64,000 nucleotides of DNA from Sepioteuthis lessoniana (GCA_963585895.1 OY757904.1:158702749-158766748), one strand, 5' to 3'. Positions 41,951 through 53,574 are shown, counted from the stretch's first letter. The notes: generated by a model not told the origin, from the sequence alone. A program made the numbers and translations.

Positions 41951-42300
41951 CATCTCCAGAGGACCAGTATAAACATTAGTATATCCATGATATACTAACA
42001 TTGAAAGGGAAGGAAAGGAAAGATAAAGTCAGTTACACATACAAGACATTCAACCTGTTAGATACATAATATATTTGCTGGTGGCATTAAAGGAAAGAAG
42101 ACGCAAAAGTATCCTATGGAAGAATTTTACAGGAACAAGCAGGGGTACAAAATAGAAAAAATACTTGACATGTGTGGGTAATATAGCCATGTAACTTTAC
42201 CGTTCCCTGGCAGGGTCGGGGACAACTTCTCTATTGTTCCAAAAACAGAGACAAAAAGAATTCAAGAATAGGTTTTTGACAATCATGTGACATCTTTTGA
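41951..42300 (+). repeat. Dispersed repeat X, copy 1
   Basis: Shares ATGATATACTAACATTGAAA, GAAGAATTTTACAGGAACAAGC-type sequence, GGGGTACAAAATAGAAAAAA and AACAGAGACAAAAAGAATTC with 51440-51790 in the same order. No coding signal. Family unknown. Confidence 0.6.
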
Positions 42301-42359
42301 GGCCCCAAATGGAAAGGGAGAAAATTATCTGTTGTATCACTAAAGACGTTTATTTATTT

Positions 42360-42612
42360 TTATGGTTTGGTAGAGTATTCGCCAATGGTCCGGGAGACCT
42401 GGGTTCAATCCAAGGTCGCGTTATACCAAAGACTTTAAAAATGGTACTTGATATCTCCTTGCTTAACACTCAGCGATATAAGGGACGTATCAAGGGTAAA
42501 GTGGAGCAATCCAGGGAAAGGAGTAGCGCCATCCCCTACACCTCGCTGTTGTAGCTATTGAAAAGGGAGCCTTCAGGTCGTCCTCGACTACGGTCACCAA
42601 CTTTACTTTACT
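42360..42612 (+). mobile_element. SINE-E (tRNA-derived, different body)
   Basis: Head GGTTTGGTAGAGTATTCGCC (A box) and CTGGGTTCAATCCAAGGTCG (B box), then a body unlike SINE-A to -D (TATAAGGGACGTATCAAGGG, GTAGCGCCATCCCCTACACC). Ends TCGTCCTCGACTACGGTCAC CAACTTTACTTTA. Confidence 0.75.
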
Positions 42613-44177
42613 TACAACAGGTTACTGTTTTGTATATTCCGTGTGTGGCGAACGGAAGATGGTTTCAGATTCGTTCGGTGATTTGACTTATCCTCGAAAA
42701 CCCCTAAATACTTCGAATAGATATTTGGTTTTATCATTTTCAAACTTGAAGTGATAGGAGCATTTTTTCAAATTAGGTTTGTAAGCCTTTAAAAAATTTT
42801 TAGGCTGGCAATGACTATGGGGTACTCAGAGTGAATAGAACTCACTTGTCAGCTAACCATTACACCGCCCGATAGATAACAGTTGAAACTTGCCTACCTA
42901 TCGGGTTTTATGCAAGCTGGTGCTGCGTCTGTCATATGTGTTCTATTAAAGTTCGCTAAGAGCATAAGTAAAACTGGATTGCCGAGATATTTGTTACATA
43001 CTGAGTAATGTCGATCAGTTATCCTGCAGTCAACTGCTTCCGGATCCAACGAGATGATAACCCAACTTCTTATTCAGTCAACTGCTTCCGGATCCAATTT
43101 CTTTTGCATGATTTCATGGATCAGGAGCTTCAAAGGATAGAATTCACCAGTCATATCAAAGTTTGAACACGCACAATATTGTCATCAACGCGAAAAAGTT
43201 TCAAGATAGTGGGTGGTTCAGATCGACTAATGACAATTGTCCTTAAAATTCTCAAAACGAAAATTTGGGATATCAGAAAGTGTCAGCTTGTTTGCCTCAA
43301 AAACCCCCTTTAAGTTTAGCATGTTTTTTGTGGTGATGTTTTTTTTTCATTTAAAACAATAGAACTACACTCTCTGAGCGTAAATGATACGAAACTGAAT
43401 CCAGAAAAACTCAATTGATTTCGACGTATCAGCCATGGCGTTTACTGAATTTAAAACCTAACTGATCGAATGTGGAACATATCGATATGTGTAGTACGGG
43501 AGTTTCCCCTAGAAAGAGTCCTTTTAAATAGTCATATCCGGCTACAATTATAACCGAACTGGGCGTCGCCTAACTAAACACGGTTGAAACTCCGCCTTCA
43601 ACCCACTATGAATCTTTACCTACGGATTTTTCTTGGGATTACGCCGGATAATTCACTATTTAGCCACGTTGTGCTTTTATGATCCGGACAATGAATCAAA
43701 CGCTAATTGGAGTCGCCGCTGAGCAAATAGACGAATATCACCGCACAATTAAGAAAGAAAGAAAAAAAAATTGCGCCCAGAAACAAAGAACAACGTAGCT
43801 TTCCAACAATAATAGCATTTAGTGTATATGAAAGAAAATGTCATTGAATGGAGACTGTCAGGTGTATGTATAGCTTTTGGTAGAAGGCAATCTTTACGGT
43901 GGTTATGTTTGTTTTTCTTCACAGCGTCGTAACTTCCAAATCAGGATTGACTGGTGTAAGGTCAGTAAAACTCGGGGAAGCTGTTTCGTCTAAACTTTCT
44001 GCCTACTACTATTTAACTTCGATCTGCTGGCTACTCTCTCCCTCCCGCCGTTCTCTGGGGTTCGTTAGAGAGGGAACATAGACTGCAGGGTTATCTGACT
44101 ATTGGATAGAATAGGATAATAGGGATAGTTATCGAACGTTAACAACCGGCTATATAAAAACAGACTGATGTTTTTTT
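42613..44177. other. Unassigned, with a 24-base direct repeat and a SINE scrap
   Basis: CAGTCAACTGCTTCCGGATC CAA occurs at about 43027 and 43077. A minus-strand tRNA-like scrap (GGTGTAATGGTTAGCTGACA) lies near 42870-42845. The 43400-44100 part is somewhat GC-richer but shows no gene I can name. Confidence 0.45.
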
Positions 44178-44375
44178 TAATCATCATCATCATCATCATC
44201 AAGGCGTATCGATAGCACAGATTCTCTTGACTCACTCTCACTATTCATTCCTGTCCACTATCGCTCTTGCTAAGTCCTTTAGACAGTACCCAGTGTTCAC
44301 ACAGAGTTGATGAATGTAAATTTTTTGCTGGTCAGTCAATACATGTGAGAGAAGGTCACTTAATAAGTTCACAAG
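44178..44375 (-). mobile_element. RTE-like LINE 3' fragment
   Basis: (ATC)n at 44178-44200 is the minus-strand (GAT)n tail. Going leftward in the element come AGGCGTATCGATAGCACAGA, TTGACTCACTCTCACTATTC, and CAGTGTTCACACAGAGTTGA, which match the end of the 46.9 kb copy. Confidence 0.75.
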
Positions 44376-44554
44376 TTGGTCTTTAGTTTCCTAGAAGTGC
44401 TCAGTATATTTTGATCGTCTTATTTTGATGATTTGAAAGAGGGAAGTTGCCGTACAGTAAGGGTTTTGTAAGGAGCTGCATCCAGGATATCTTCAAATTA
44501 GCACGCAGTATCCTTGTACAGTTCCCATTGAGCTCTTTCGTTAATTGTTAGGTT

Positions 44555-44670
44555 GGATTTTGATTTCTTTATCTTTAACAGCCTCTCAACCTTCATAGGT
44601 TATTCAATGCCAGAGTTATCCTTGTAGAAGAACACGTGTGGTACTATTTAACTCATTGCTAGGTTGTTTA
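44555..44670 (-). mobile_element. SINE-A copy, 3' part, minus strand
   Basis: The minus strand gives AGCAATGAGTTAAATAGTAC CACACG, then AAGGATAACTCTGGCATTGA ATAACCTATGAAGGTTGAGA with an AAAGAAATC tail. The head is missing. Confidence 0.7.
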
Positions 44671-45189
44671 GCTGGTAAGTAGTGCAACCAATATAGTAGT
44701 ACCGACATATCTACTGCTTGGAAAAATTCATATTTTATTTTATCAAATACAGGAAATTTCCTCATGATCGATTACCAGTCAATAGCCGTTCATGCCTTAC
44801 TTATGCACACGTTGATATTCGCTTTCAGTTACTGAGTCGGTGCTTTTTATTGTTAGCAAGATCTTATGTTTATTTATTTACTGGTTTTTATGGTTATTTA
44901 CTTTACTTGATTTTATACTTTCACTAAAAAGTCGGATTTTCTCATGGGAATAGCAATCCAATTTCTAGGAAAAACTCCGGGCAGAAAATATCAACTCGTA
45001 TTTTGTATTAAGATGCTTTCAGAAATTAAATTATTTTCTTTAAATGAAAAAAAGAAAAAACAAACTAACAATGATAAAGATGAAAACAGGAATCACGAAA
45101 AAAAAAAAAAGCAAAAACAAAAAAAAACAAAAAACTAGAAAAAAAACTTGTAATTGAACAGATAAAAAAAAAAGAATTTAAAATGATCG
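44671..45189. other. Unassigned, A-rich end
   Basis: No gene. Poly-A/AAAC-rich sequence at 45045-45175. Confidence 0.5.
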
Positions 45190-46105
45190 TACGTGGTGTA
45201 TTCAATAAGTTTCCAGATTTTTTTGTACAAGAATTTAAAATTGGTGTAGACTCTTGAAAGTATGTTATTGCTATACATCTTATGAGATGACTGACCAATT
45301 TTTATGATTTCAGGTTCAAAGGAACAGCTACAGCAGCAACTGGAATACACCCTACTAAAGCCTGATTGTCACAGCTGGTGAATTTCAAAAATGCAATCTG
45401 GACATGAGGACACTTTAGAAGAACGATATGCAATAAAATTGTGTTTTAAACTTGGAAAAAATACCACAGAAACGTACGGAATGCTTCAGACTGCTTTTCA
45501 ACCATCTTGCATGAATTGGGCATCAGTTTTTGAGTGGCATAAGAGATTCAAGGAAGGCAGGGAGTCTGTGAGGGATGATGAGAGGTGTGGGAGGAGTAAG
45601 GAAGTCAGAACACCACAGTTGATAGGCCAAAGGGTTAGGGTTAGGGTTACTATGTTGAGGTTTTAAGGGAGTTCGGGAAGAGATTCGGTCGGAAGAGGCC
45701 AGCACTCTTCAAATCGGGCCAGTGGCATTTCCACGAGGACAATGCACCAGTCCACAACTCTATCCTTTTCACAGACTATTTGACCAAGATGGACATCAAA
45801 ACAGTTCCTCAGCCTCCCTATAGTCCAGATCTTGCTCCCTGCGACTTTTGGTTATTCCCTAAGCTCAGAGGCTGTAGTTATGAGTCAATTGAGGAGATGA
45901 AAGAGGCTGTGACGAAGGTCATTGACATGCTCACACAAGAGGACTTCGATGGGGCCTTCCAGAAGTTGTTTGAACGGTACAACAAGTGCATTGCAGCCGG
46001 AGGAGATTACTTCGAAGAGGACTAGAGTTTCATGTGTGTACTCACAATAAAAGTGCCCATACGAAAAAAGTCAGAAATTATTTGAATTATTTAATGATCC
46101 TCGTA
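45190..46105 (+). mobile_element. Mariner copy 4, internally deleted
   Basis: TA-bounded, 916 bases, with ends TACGTGGTGTATTCAATAAG and the complement of ATTTAATGATCCTCGTA. The 5' HTH part and the whole C-terminal catalytic part are present. About 430 bases between them, including the first catalytic Asp, are replaced by GGGTTAGGGTTAGGGTT. The junction is shared with copy 2. Confidence 0.93.
45391..46025 (+). pseudogene. Mariner transposase, two open parts around a deletion
   Basis: Part 1 (45391-45666) runs MQSGHEDTLEERYAIKLCFK to PQLIGQ. Part 2, in another frame, is open from about 45651 to 46025: REFGKRFGRKRPALFKSG, HFHEDNAPVHNS (second Asp), PPYSPDLAPCDFWLFPKLRG (third Asp) and the terminal CIAAGGDYFEED. 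Each half is uninterrupted, so this copy is less decayed than copy 3, but it lacks the first Asp. Confidence 0.9.
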
Positions 46106-46209
46106 TCTTGTTTCAACAAACATTGTTTTTCTTTGAGAATTACATTTCATGAAATGAAAAGGGCCATATATCCCGTCAGTAATCAGCTTACCGGTCTTCT
46201 CCTGAGGTT

Positions 46210-46735
46210 TTTGGTTTGACTTGGTTTTATTGCATATCAACCACTGTAGGTCATTCAATGCCAAATCCCTTTTCTAAATATATATTTAATATATGATTTC
46301 TAAACACATTTTTAGATGAGCCTAAGATCTTTTTTCCACGCAGTCAAATAGTCTTCACACAATCAAACGATCAAACCGTTCTATTTCACATAGTTCAGTT
46401 TAGCATAAGTACACAGTTTTTTGTGTACATATAGTAAATTGTAAAAACAGTTCTATTTCAAACAATTCAGTTTAACATAAGTAAACATTCTAAACAGTTC
46501 TATTTGACCCATAGACGGGACCTTATCAAGTGCTACCACTCCGGGCCAGAGTGGACCTGGGAGCGATGGCGATGAAGGGGTACTCTGCATTCCCTAGAGC
46601 TCCAGCATTATTGAAGCCTTACCATCAGATCGTTTAGTGTCATATCAGGACACTCATTAGCTGAGTCTAACCCATCTGCAGAGATGTAGTCAGTGTATTC
46701 TGCATCCCCAGCCAACTGGGCCATTTACCACACGA
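46210..46735 (-). mobile_element. SINE-B copy 8
   Basis: The minus strand begins TGGCCCAGTTGGCTGGGGAT, a textbook tRNA A box (TGGCNNAGTNGG), with GGGTTAGACTC 50 bases on as a B-box-like element. Body TGATGGTAAGGCTTCAATAA ... TGGTAGCACTTGATAAGGTC, variable middle, then GGCATTGAATGACCTACAGT GGTTGATATGCAATAAAACC. Confidence 0.85.
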
Positions 46736-46914
46736 AACTAACATTTTAACAATGGGTGAAAAAAAGGATAAAGCGATTATGTTAATTTATTTATATACTA
46801 TATATTTTTTAACTACAAAAAACTTCATTAACAAATAATTCAACATTAATTTGAAAGAAAACAATCATTTAAATCCGATAATTAATCAATTTTTAATATA
46901 GCATAAGAAATTTG
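46736..46914. other. Unassigned sequence
   Basis: AT-rich spacer between SINE-B copy 8 and a LINE fragment. Confidence 0.4.
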
Positions 46915-47390
46915 ATCTCTCTGATAAAATAAAGCGTAAATTCTTCCAAGTTGTAGTCGTGTCAGTACTACTGTACAGTTGCACCACTTTGACCCTCACA
47001 AAACGCCTAGAGAAAAATCTAGATGGGAACTACAAGAATGCTGCGTATTTTTGAAGAAATTTTGAGAACAGTATCCTACAAACCAGCAATTGTACAGTCA
47101 TTTTCCTCCCATCTAAAAAAACCATCCAAATTAGACGAGCAAGATATGCTGGTCACTGCTAGAGAAGTAAGGATGACTTTATAAAAGATGATCCCTGAAG
47201 GACTCCTACACATGGACACACCAGTGTTTGCTGACCAGCAAAAACTTACATTCATCAGTTCTGTGTAGACACTGGGTGCCGTCAAGAAGACTTACTATGA
47301 GTGGTGATCTGTTGAGACGGATAGCGAGAGAGAGAGTCAAGAGAATCCGTGCTGTTTACACACCTTGATGATGATGATGATGATGAAAAT
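46915..47390 (+). mobile_element. RTE-like LINE fragment, C-terminal variant
   Basis: D-K-I-K-R-K-F-F-Q-V-V-V-V-S-V-L-L-Y, C-T-T-L-T-L-T-K-R-L-E-K-N-L-D-G-N-Y, then I-R-R-A-R-Y-A-G-H-C at about 47136. Ends (GAT)n at 47371-47388. It contains a variant stretch (GACCAGCAAAAACTTACATT) also found at 13.0 and 44.3 kb, so a subfamily exists. Confidence 0.85.
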
Positions 47391-47662
47391 TAATTTGGAG
47401 GTTAAAAAAGTTTTTAAATTACCCCCCCCCAGCGTCGTCTTAAAACGAGATTATTTTATGTTGAAGTTCTATTTTAAATTACAAGGAATCTGGTACTAAA
47501 TAAGAATGTTTTAATATCATAATTTGTTCTTGAGAAAATGGTATAACTTTTATTTGGAAAATTGTCATTTTATTACTTGATATCTTGAAAATCAATATCA
47601 ACTTTCTTTAGCGGTTTCATGACAATACGCAAATAATAGCTTGCTTCACCTAATAAACTAAA

Positions 47663-47708
<46 letters not shown>

Positions 47709-48290
47709 GTGTGTGTGTGTGTGTGTGTGTTTATTTGTCTCAGAAGGGTTTATGTATTTTATGTATGTCCATATTTAGTGATCTGACTCGTAAAAGATGG
47801 TGACAGCTTGTTCAGTGTGCTAAAATGTATTCGACATTTATTTTAGTTTTATTTCTATTCACGCAGTTGTGTCCAGTTGGTACACGTTACTTTCCTTGGT
47901 TGATAGTCTTCATTGAAATAGATAGTTAAGTCAATGACAATATGTAAACTCAACGCAACTAAATGTTTAACTAACAATAACATTCAATGATTGAAAAAGA
48001 AAAGAATATATATATATAGGACACGCGTAAAACATAAAAAAGGAAAAGAAAAAGTTAGAGGACCATTATGTGATTTGAATAGCTAACTGAATGAGAACAC
48101 ATATGTTAATATTTCAAGTACCCACAAATGAAAGATGGCTTCTTCACCCACCGCAATAATCTGGGTGATCAAATCATTTTAATTCTTTCAGGGTTAAGCA
48201 ACATTGTAATATAACATTTCTCAGTGACGTTATAATATATATATCCAGGTTTCGAGTGACCATAGGAAGACAGTGACAGGTGGGTCAGTG
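47391..48290. repeat. Unassigned with (AT)n(GT)n at 47668-47730
   Basis: A run of C at 47422-47430, then (AT)n at 47668-47698 and (GT)n to 47730. The rest carries nothing recognisable. Confidence 0.6.
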
Positions 48291-48475
48291 AGGTATAATG
48301 TATACATTAACCCAACTGCTGAACAATGAGCAGGATACGACACAAAGTCAATTTAAGCAGGGTACAGCTGTTTTGAGTTGTTTTCTTTCTCCTAGATTAG
48401 TTGCTCTATCAAAGATAAAGAGCACAGGTTGCCCTACGTTTTACCTACGACTGGATTGATAAATAATAAAGTTAA
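48291..48475 (-). mobile_element. SINE-C fragment
   Basis: The minus strand shows CAGTCGTAGGTAAAACGTAG GGCAACCTGTGCTCTTTATC and AGGAGAAAGAAAACAACTCA, the SINE-C central and tail parts. The tRNA head is lost. Confidence 0.6.
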
Positions 48476-48678
48476 AAAAAATGACACAAATAGTCTAATA
48501 CGAAAAAATATCCATACTGAAATACAATAATAAGAAATAAAATAAAAATGTCCCTGAATACTACTTCCGCTGAAAGTTTAACTTCCGGCACAAAAGAACA
48601 CAGTCTCTGTCCGGGCCACTGGACAACACGCGCTTTTGCAACATCCCGAATCGAGTGGTCGATTCACAATAACTTTTT

Positions 48679-48795
48679 ATAATAATAATAATAATAATAA
48701 TAATAAACTAAAGATTTAATAAAAAAATTCCACAAGAGAAGCACATAACACTACAGACGCCTTCACTCACACACACACACACACACACACACATA
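48679..48795. repeat. (AAT)n and (CA)n microsatellites
   Basis: (TAA)n at 48680-48707 and (CA)n at 48770-48793. Confidence 0.95.
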
Positions 48796-48837
48796 TGGAG
48801 GCTCTTGAAATGTGACGATAGCATTTCACATAGAGCT

Positions 48838-48970
48838 AATATACTTGTCAAGTGTATTAATCCAATTATTCTCCCTCCACCTATGGATTATTAGTTGGGC
48901 AGACTAAGCTCTTTAAATTTGGTATGATAAACGGTCTATAAGGTAAACTCATAATTCAAGCCAGTTGTTG
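48838..48970 (+). mobile_element. SINE-C fragment
   Basis: CCAATTATTCTCCCTCCACC TATGGATTATTAGTTGGGCA GACTAAGCTCTTTAAATTTG, then AGGTAAACTCATAATTCAAG. Head absent. Confidence 0.6.
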
Positions 48971-49112
48971 GCTTTGAGATGAATGGGCTCCGTTGGCTTT
49001 TCATGCTCAAGACATGTTACATGAGCGGTGCACTGCACGACCAAATCAGATTATAGGATAAGTCTAAGTATATATATATATGCAGGAATGAAAATAGATT
49101 TGTGTTTATAAT

Positions 49113-49166
49113 TAGTAAAAAAAAAAACCCCAAAACCCCCAAAACCTAAAAAACCTAATCCAAAAA
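49113..49166. repeat. C/A tract resembling CCCCAAAA
   Basis: Consecutive CCCC/CCCCC and AAAA runs. The minus strand has four G-runs within about 35 bases and could form a two-layer G-quadruplex. Confidence 0.7.
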
Positions 49167-49529
49167 CAATTCTAATCGATGTGTTAAAAAAGAATTCAGT
49201 GTTTTATTGATACGTTAATCATAGAGATACAACTGTGGATATTGTCGTAAGTAAAAGGAGACTGAAGAATAACTTGACTTTTGATGGAAGCGCCTGTTCA
49301 TGCGAAAAAAAAAGCTTTCTATGATAACTTTTCCATTAATTTGTTGGTTTTTAGGAAATACTTTTGATTCAGCCGATTCATTTCAGCTCACTGCCGAAGT
49401 TGTGTCACCTTGTTTACGCTTAAACTGAAGGTTGACCTTTTTGCTGTCAGTCTCGGCGCAACGGACTTGTTTAAAAGTATATCATAACTTTTTTTCCGCG
49501 ACTATCTTCACTTATATCTTTATAAGAAA
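49167..49529. other. Unassigned sequence
   Basis: Nothing supportable. Confidence 0.4.
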
Positions 49530-49890
49530 AAGCTTGATGGCACTTGCACAAGAATGCTGCCAGCTGTATTGAACAAATCCTGGAGGCAGCATCCCACAAA
49601 GTAGCAGCTGTACAGCCACCTATCACCCATCTCGAAAACTATTCAAATTAGATGGACAAAACATGTGGGACATTGCTGGAGAAGTAAGGATGAACTCATA
49701 AGCGATGTACTCCTGTGGATCCCTTGACACGGACGAGTTCGGATAGGGCTACCAGCTAGAACCTAGCTACAACAGCTTTGGACTGATAATGAAGCATAGA
49801 AGACCTGCCGAGAGCGATAGACGATAGAGACGAGTGGCGAGAGAGGGTCAGGGAAATCCATGCTAGCAGCACTCTATGATTATTATTATT
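49530..49890 (+). mobile_element. RTE-like LINE fragment, C-terminal
   Basis: K-L-D-G-T-C-T-R-M-L-P, V-L-N-K-S-W-R-Q-H-P-T-K, I-R-W-T-K-H-V-G-H-C-W-R-S-K-D-E-L-I-S-D-V-L, then E-W-R-E-R-V-R-E-I-H-A near 49830. The tail is (GATT)/(ATT), not pure GAT. Broken by several shifts. Confidence 0.85.
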
Positions 49891-49924
49891 TGCATATAAA
49901 AACTTAGCGCAACTTTATCATCAA

Positions 49925-50065
49925 AGAAAATGGAATTGGCGACCTGAGTTCAAATCCTAGACGAGACGTTGATGTCCTTAGGAAAGGCATAAACCTGTTT
50001 TTCTCTCCCAGTTATGGGCAAATTGTAGAAGAGACTGGCTTATTTAGTCCAGGTTTTTTAATTAC
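49925..50065 (+). mobile_element. SINE-C copy, 3' truncated
   Basis: B box CCTGAGTTCAAATCCTAGAC, central GTCCTTAGGAAAGGCATAAA ... CCCAGTTATGGGCAAATTGT, then AGAAGAGACTGGCTTATTTA. Confidence 0.7.
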
Positions 50066-51439
50066 CCGTGCTCGTCACCCGTGAGTATAAAAACAAGAAA
50101 AGGGAGATAAACAAAGCATCAAATGTTGCTGTCCAAGACAAAACCAAGAATCTTCATCGAGAAGAGATAAAAAAGAAATGTAATAAAAAAGGAGTAGAAG
50201 AACAGAGGAAGTGGGGAGAAATTCAACTATTAATATACAAAAAACAAAAAAAACAACTATATTTCAGAGACAAAGAAACACTTTTATCCCATTACAAAGA
50301 TTCTATTTCGGTGGAAATAAATTCAACATATACATTTCTGCTGACATTGCATAAATTTTTAAGTGCATAGTTGAGCTAAAACACAACATTTGCTTTAACT
50401 TAAAAATAAATAAATAAAAGGATAGAATTGGGAAGTCAAACGGATTTACTCGTCGTTGGACCAAAACAAAGAAAAGTTGTACCTTACAAAAACAATTTTG
50501 CAGAAATACCGATAAGGTGTATGAATTCAAAGTTCTCTTTTTATCTTTCTTTTTTTTTCAAATTTCTGGCGCATGGTTATTTAAAACCGGGAAACATCAT
50601 CTTCCGGTTGGATGTATCATTTTCTCGTAGGTTTCAAGACAATTCTGTAGGATGGTACTCTGTGGAATTTAACTTCTTTCAGTAAATTTCTTCCACTGTC
50701 CTTTCTTCTTGAAAAAAATGTCTCCCAAGACTTACTTACATTGAGTAGGGACAACTCTGCAATTTTTGTTTCCTTCGGAAAAAAAAATTCTAGGCTTTTC
50801 TTCTACTGCGGAAACGAATTAACTTAGCTAATTGTTAATTTTTCATCGTTCCTGGTAGACTAGTGGGGTTTGTGAAAAAGCAGACCATGTTTTCAATTTT
50901 TCATTATCTGACTCTGGTGCCAGTGAAAAGGTAGACCTTACCTTTAACTCTTCTCTGACAAACAGACTGACGAAAAACCCGCCCAGTCGTTTAAATACCG
51001 ACAAAGTGAAATAACAGCCCAACTTTGAAATAAGCCAAAAACATAGGAGCTATTTTAACCGTCGATTTGCAAATTGGTTAGGCAGCTAGTCTTAGAGAAT
51101 AAAACCAAAATTCATACCTGATGTAGCCCATTTAAAATTGATCTTGTGCCGCATTCTGATCGTAGCGATGGGTTTGGGTCTATACACACATGCAAGATCT
51201 TACTCGTAAGAGAAAACATCAAGATTTTTCCTTAGAAAGTCTTTATATAAACGTTTCTTTTCTTTTTATCAATAATTATTTGATGTCAAAAGTTCATAGC
51301 AATAAATGGCAATGTATCTGCATGGGCATGTTCTGCAGTTATTATGTGAAAAATGAAGTAATGTGAAGCAGTCTACATATGATGACGGTACTGGTGTGCT
51401 TGATTCTAAGGAAGACATTTTAGTAGAATTTCCTATCAT
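50066..51439. other. Unassigned sequence
   Basis: The longest repeat-poor stretch on this side. A 100-codon Lys-rich plus-strand frame at 50068-50370 is low complexity and has no recognisable domain. A tRNA-like scrap (ATTGGTTAGGCAGCTAGTCT) lies near 51075. Confidence 0.45.
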
Positions 51440-51790
51440 CAAGGAGCAATATTAGCATTAGCATATGCGTGATATACTAACATTGAATACCACGGAAAGA
51501 GAGTCAAGATAAATGCATTTGAACCTACATGAACATTTATTCTTTTATATACATAGCATATATACCTTTGGTATCAAGAAGAATGTACAATTATGACCCA
51601 ACAGCTAGAAATATGCACATAATTTTCCATGAACAAGCAGTATATAAAAGGGGTACAAAAATGGAGAAAAGTTCATTTGATGACGTAAAAATAGCGACGG
51701 AGCTGTACCATTTCTTGTTACGGGTCTTCTGAGAACAAAAACAAAAGAGATCGAGAATGGGTTTCTATCGTGTGACTCACGACGAGGCGC
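51440..51790 (+). repeat. Dispersed repeat X, copy 2
   Basis: Same order as 41951-42300: GTGATATACTAACATTGAAT, ATTTTCCATGAACAAGCAGT, AGGGGTACAAAAATGGAGAA, AACAAAAACAAAAGAGATCG and GGGTTTCTATCGTGTGAC. Confidence 0.6.
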
Positions 51791-52635
51791 TGAATGTACA
51801 CATCCATCCTGAAAAGTAATTATTTTCCCGCGTACAACGGTAAAATGTTGTGTAGACATATGCCGGATAATAAAGAAATTTGATCCACTGAGTTACAGAC
51901 TAATTTTTCGAATTATTAATCTCAGTATATATAAGAGGCAGGTAGATTTAAATAGCTCATTCAACTTGTTCTTAAAACTGCGCAGAAGTGTCTTTGATGA
52001 GCTAGAAAGTTAAATCTAGTTTTTAAAGTTAATTTTACCGATTCAATTAGAGTTATGCACTGAGTCTACTGTACTGAATTCGAATTTAATCAGTCTGTTT
52101 CGGACAATCGAAAGCTTGGTTGGTTCTCTTAAACTACCAGGGCATTGACAATACTCTTATGACAAATTAGCCGTATAATTTATATAACATGAATAAATAA
52201 ATACCAGAATAATTTTTTTGCTGTTATGTTAGTATTTGTTTTTTGTAAAATGGATATTATAATCTTTTCCCGGAACTAACCAGCAACATAATGGTTATAG
52301 TAAAAGGAAGTGATGAATAATTCAAGTTATATTTTTAATGAAATAATTCCTGTTTAGTTGTAGAATTTGACTTCTATGTGCATTTAGATAAAGTACATTG
52401 TTTAAGCGACATTAGTGTTTGATTTTTGTTGTTATTATTGATTCTATTTTATAGCTGTGAATGTCACAGAACAATGGAAACATATTTTTAAAAATCTGTT
52501 GTATTTGGTTTTGAATCATGCAAACACGAAATCTGTGTCATTTTATGACGACAAAAATCATAAACAACTGAGGCATTTCCTTACATAAATAGTCATTTAG
52601 TTTTATTATAAGATACATCATTAAAAGAAACTGAT
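51791..52635. other. Unassigned sequence
   Basis: AT-rich, no feature supported. Confidence 0.45.
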
Positions 52636-52639
52636 TAAC

Positions 52640-52760
52640 TGATATTTCGCCGTGAAGTAATGGTCAACAAGCAAGTCTCCGCTACCATTCTTATTCTAAT
52701 TTGATCTTTACTGGTTGTCCCACTGGTATTTACTAAATCCCCTCCGCCAAGGGTAGTTTT
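52640..52760 (+). mobile_element. SINE-D-like fragment
   Basis: GTGAAGTAATGGTCAACAAG (A box) and TTTGATCTTTACTGGTTGTC (degenerate B box), then CACTGGTATTTACTAAATCC. Confidence 0.5.
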
Positions 52761-52998
52761 AAAGAGAAGTTTAACAGGTTTGAATTCAGAGTTTTCCTTC
52801 TCCACGATCGGTTGCCATACCAAGGTTAAAGTGCTCAGTCTGCCTTACTATTTACCCATAGCTAGAGCCAGAATAGTTGGATGCATATCTTTTCCAAGGG
52901 TATTGCTATGTGAAATGCAAATAACCTCGTCCTGGATTCGAACTCTGGTTGCCCTGTCCATTTTCTACGATGATAACTATTACGATACGAGCTACTCC
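52761..52998 (-). mobile_element. SINE-C copy
   Basis: The minus strand head TCGTAATAGTTATCATCGTA and B box GAGTTCGAATCCAGGACGAG, central ACCCTTGGAAAAGATATGCA ... TAGCTATGGGTAAATAGTAA, then GGCAGACTGAGCACTTTAAC and GAGAAGGAAAACTCTGAATT. Confidence 0.85.
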
Positions 52999-53439
52999 TT
53001 ATATGTTGACCTTTGTAGTGCATTAAGTTGAAAAGAAAAAGAAAATTTATACCCAACCAGGTTTTGGTCGTGAGGGCGTTACTCATGTAGTATGTTTTCC
53101 ACCCCTTTGTATATTTCATTTGAATTAACATCAGTTATCGGACCAAGGTTAAAGAATATGCCCAATTATTTACCGATAGATGGAAAGTGAAGGGATTTAT
53201 TCAACATTCACCAAGTCTGATTTGATAGGGAGTTATTTTATGGTGGGGAGCCACGCACGAATCGCAGCCATTAAAAAAAATTATTGATCGTCCTCGACAT
53301 TCCCCTTTAGGGGTTCCTCAAACACTAATCGATAAACTTAGCCTTGCTCAGCAAGTTGTGGTTGGAGAAAAAGACCTCTGGGACTAGACGATTAATTTTA
53401 AATTACCCACTCTGCGCGTACCTCGAGCGTCCAGAAAAT

Positions 53440-53572
53440 TTTTACCCGGAGGGAGAATAGTTGGGATTTATAACTTTCCTAATGACATCGGTGTAATGCG
53501 ATCAGGATTTGAACTCGGATAGCCGTGCCGACTTTCAACGACGATAACCGTTATGTTACGAGCACTTTCCAC
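53440..53572 (-). mobile_element. SINE-C head
   Basis: The minus strand reads GCTCGTAACATAACGGTTAT CGTCG, then CCGAGTTCAAATCCTGATCG (B box) and CATTAGGAAAGTTATAAATC. It is truncated in the central block. Confidence 0.75.
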
Positions 53573-53574
53573 TT

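Noticed and set aside
45640-45660. Interstitial telomere
   Set aside because: Only two to three TTAGGG units, located exactly at a transposon deletion junction; treated as junction filler.
50068-50370. 100-codon Lys-rich plus-strand frame as a gene
   Set aside because: Low complexity, no domain, no splice or start context.
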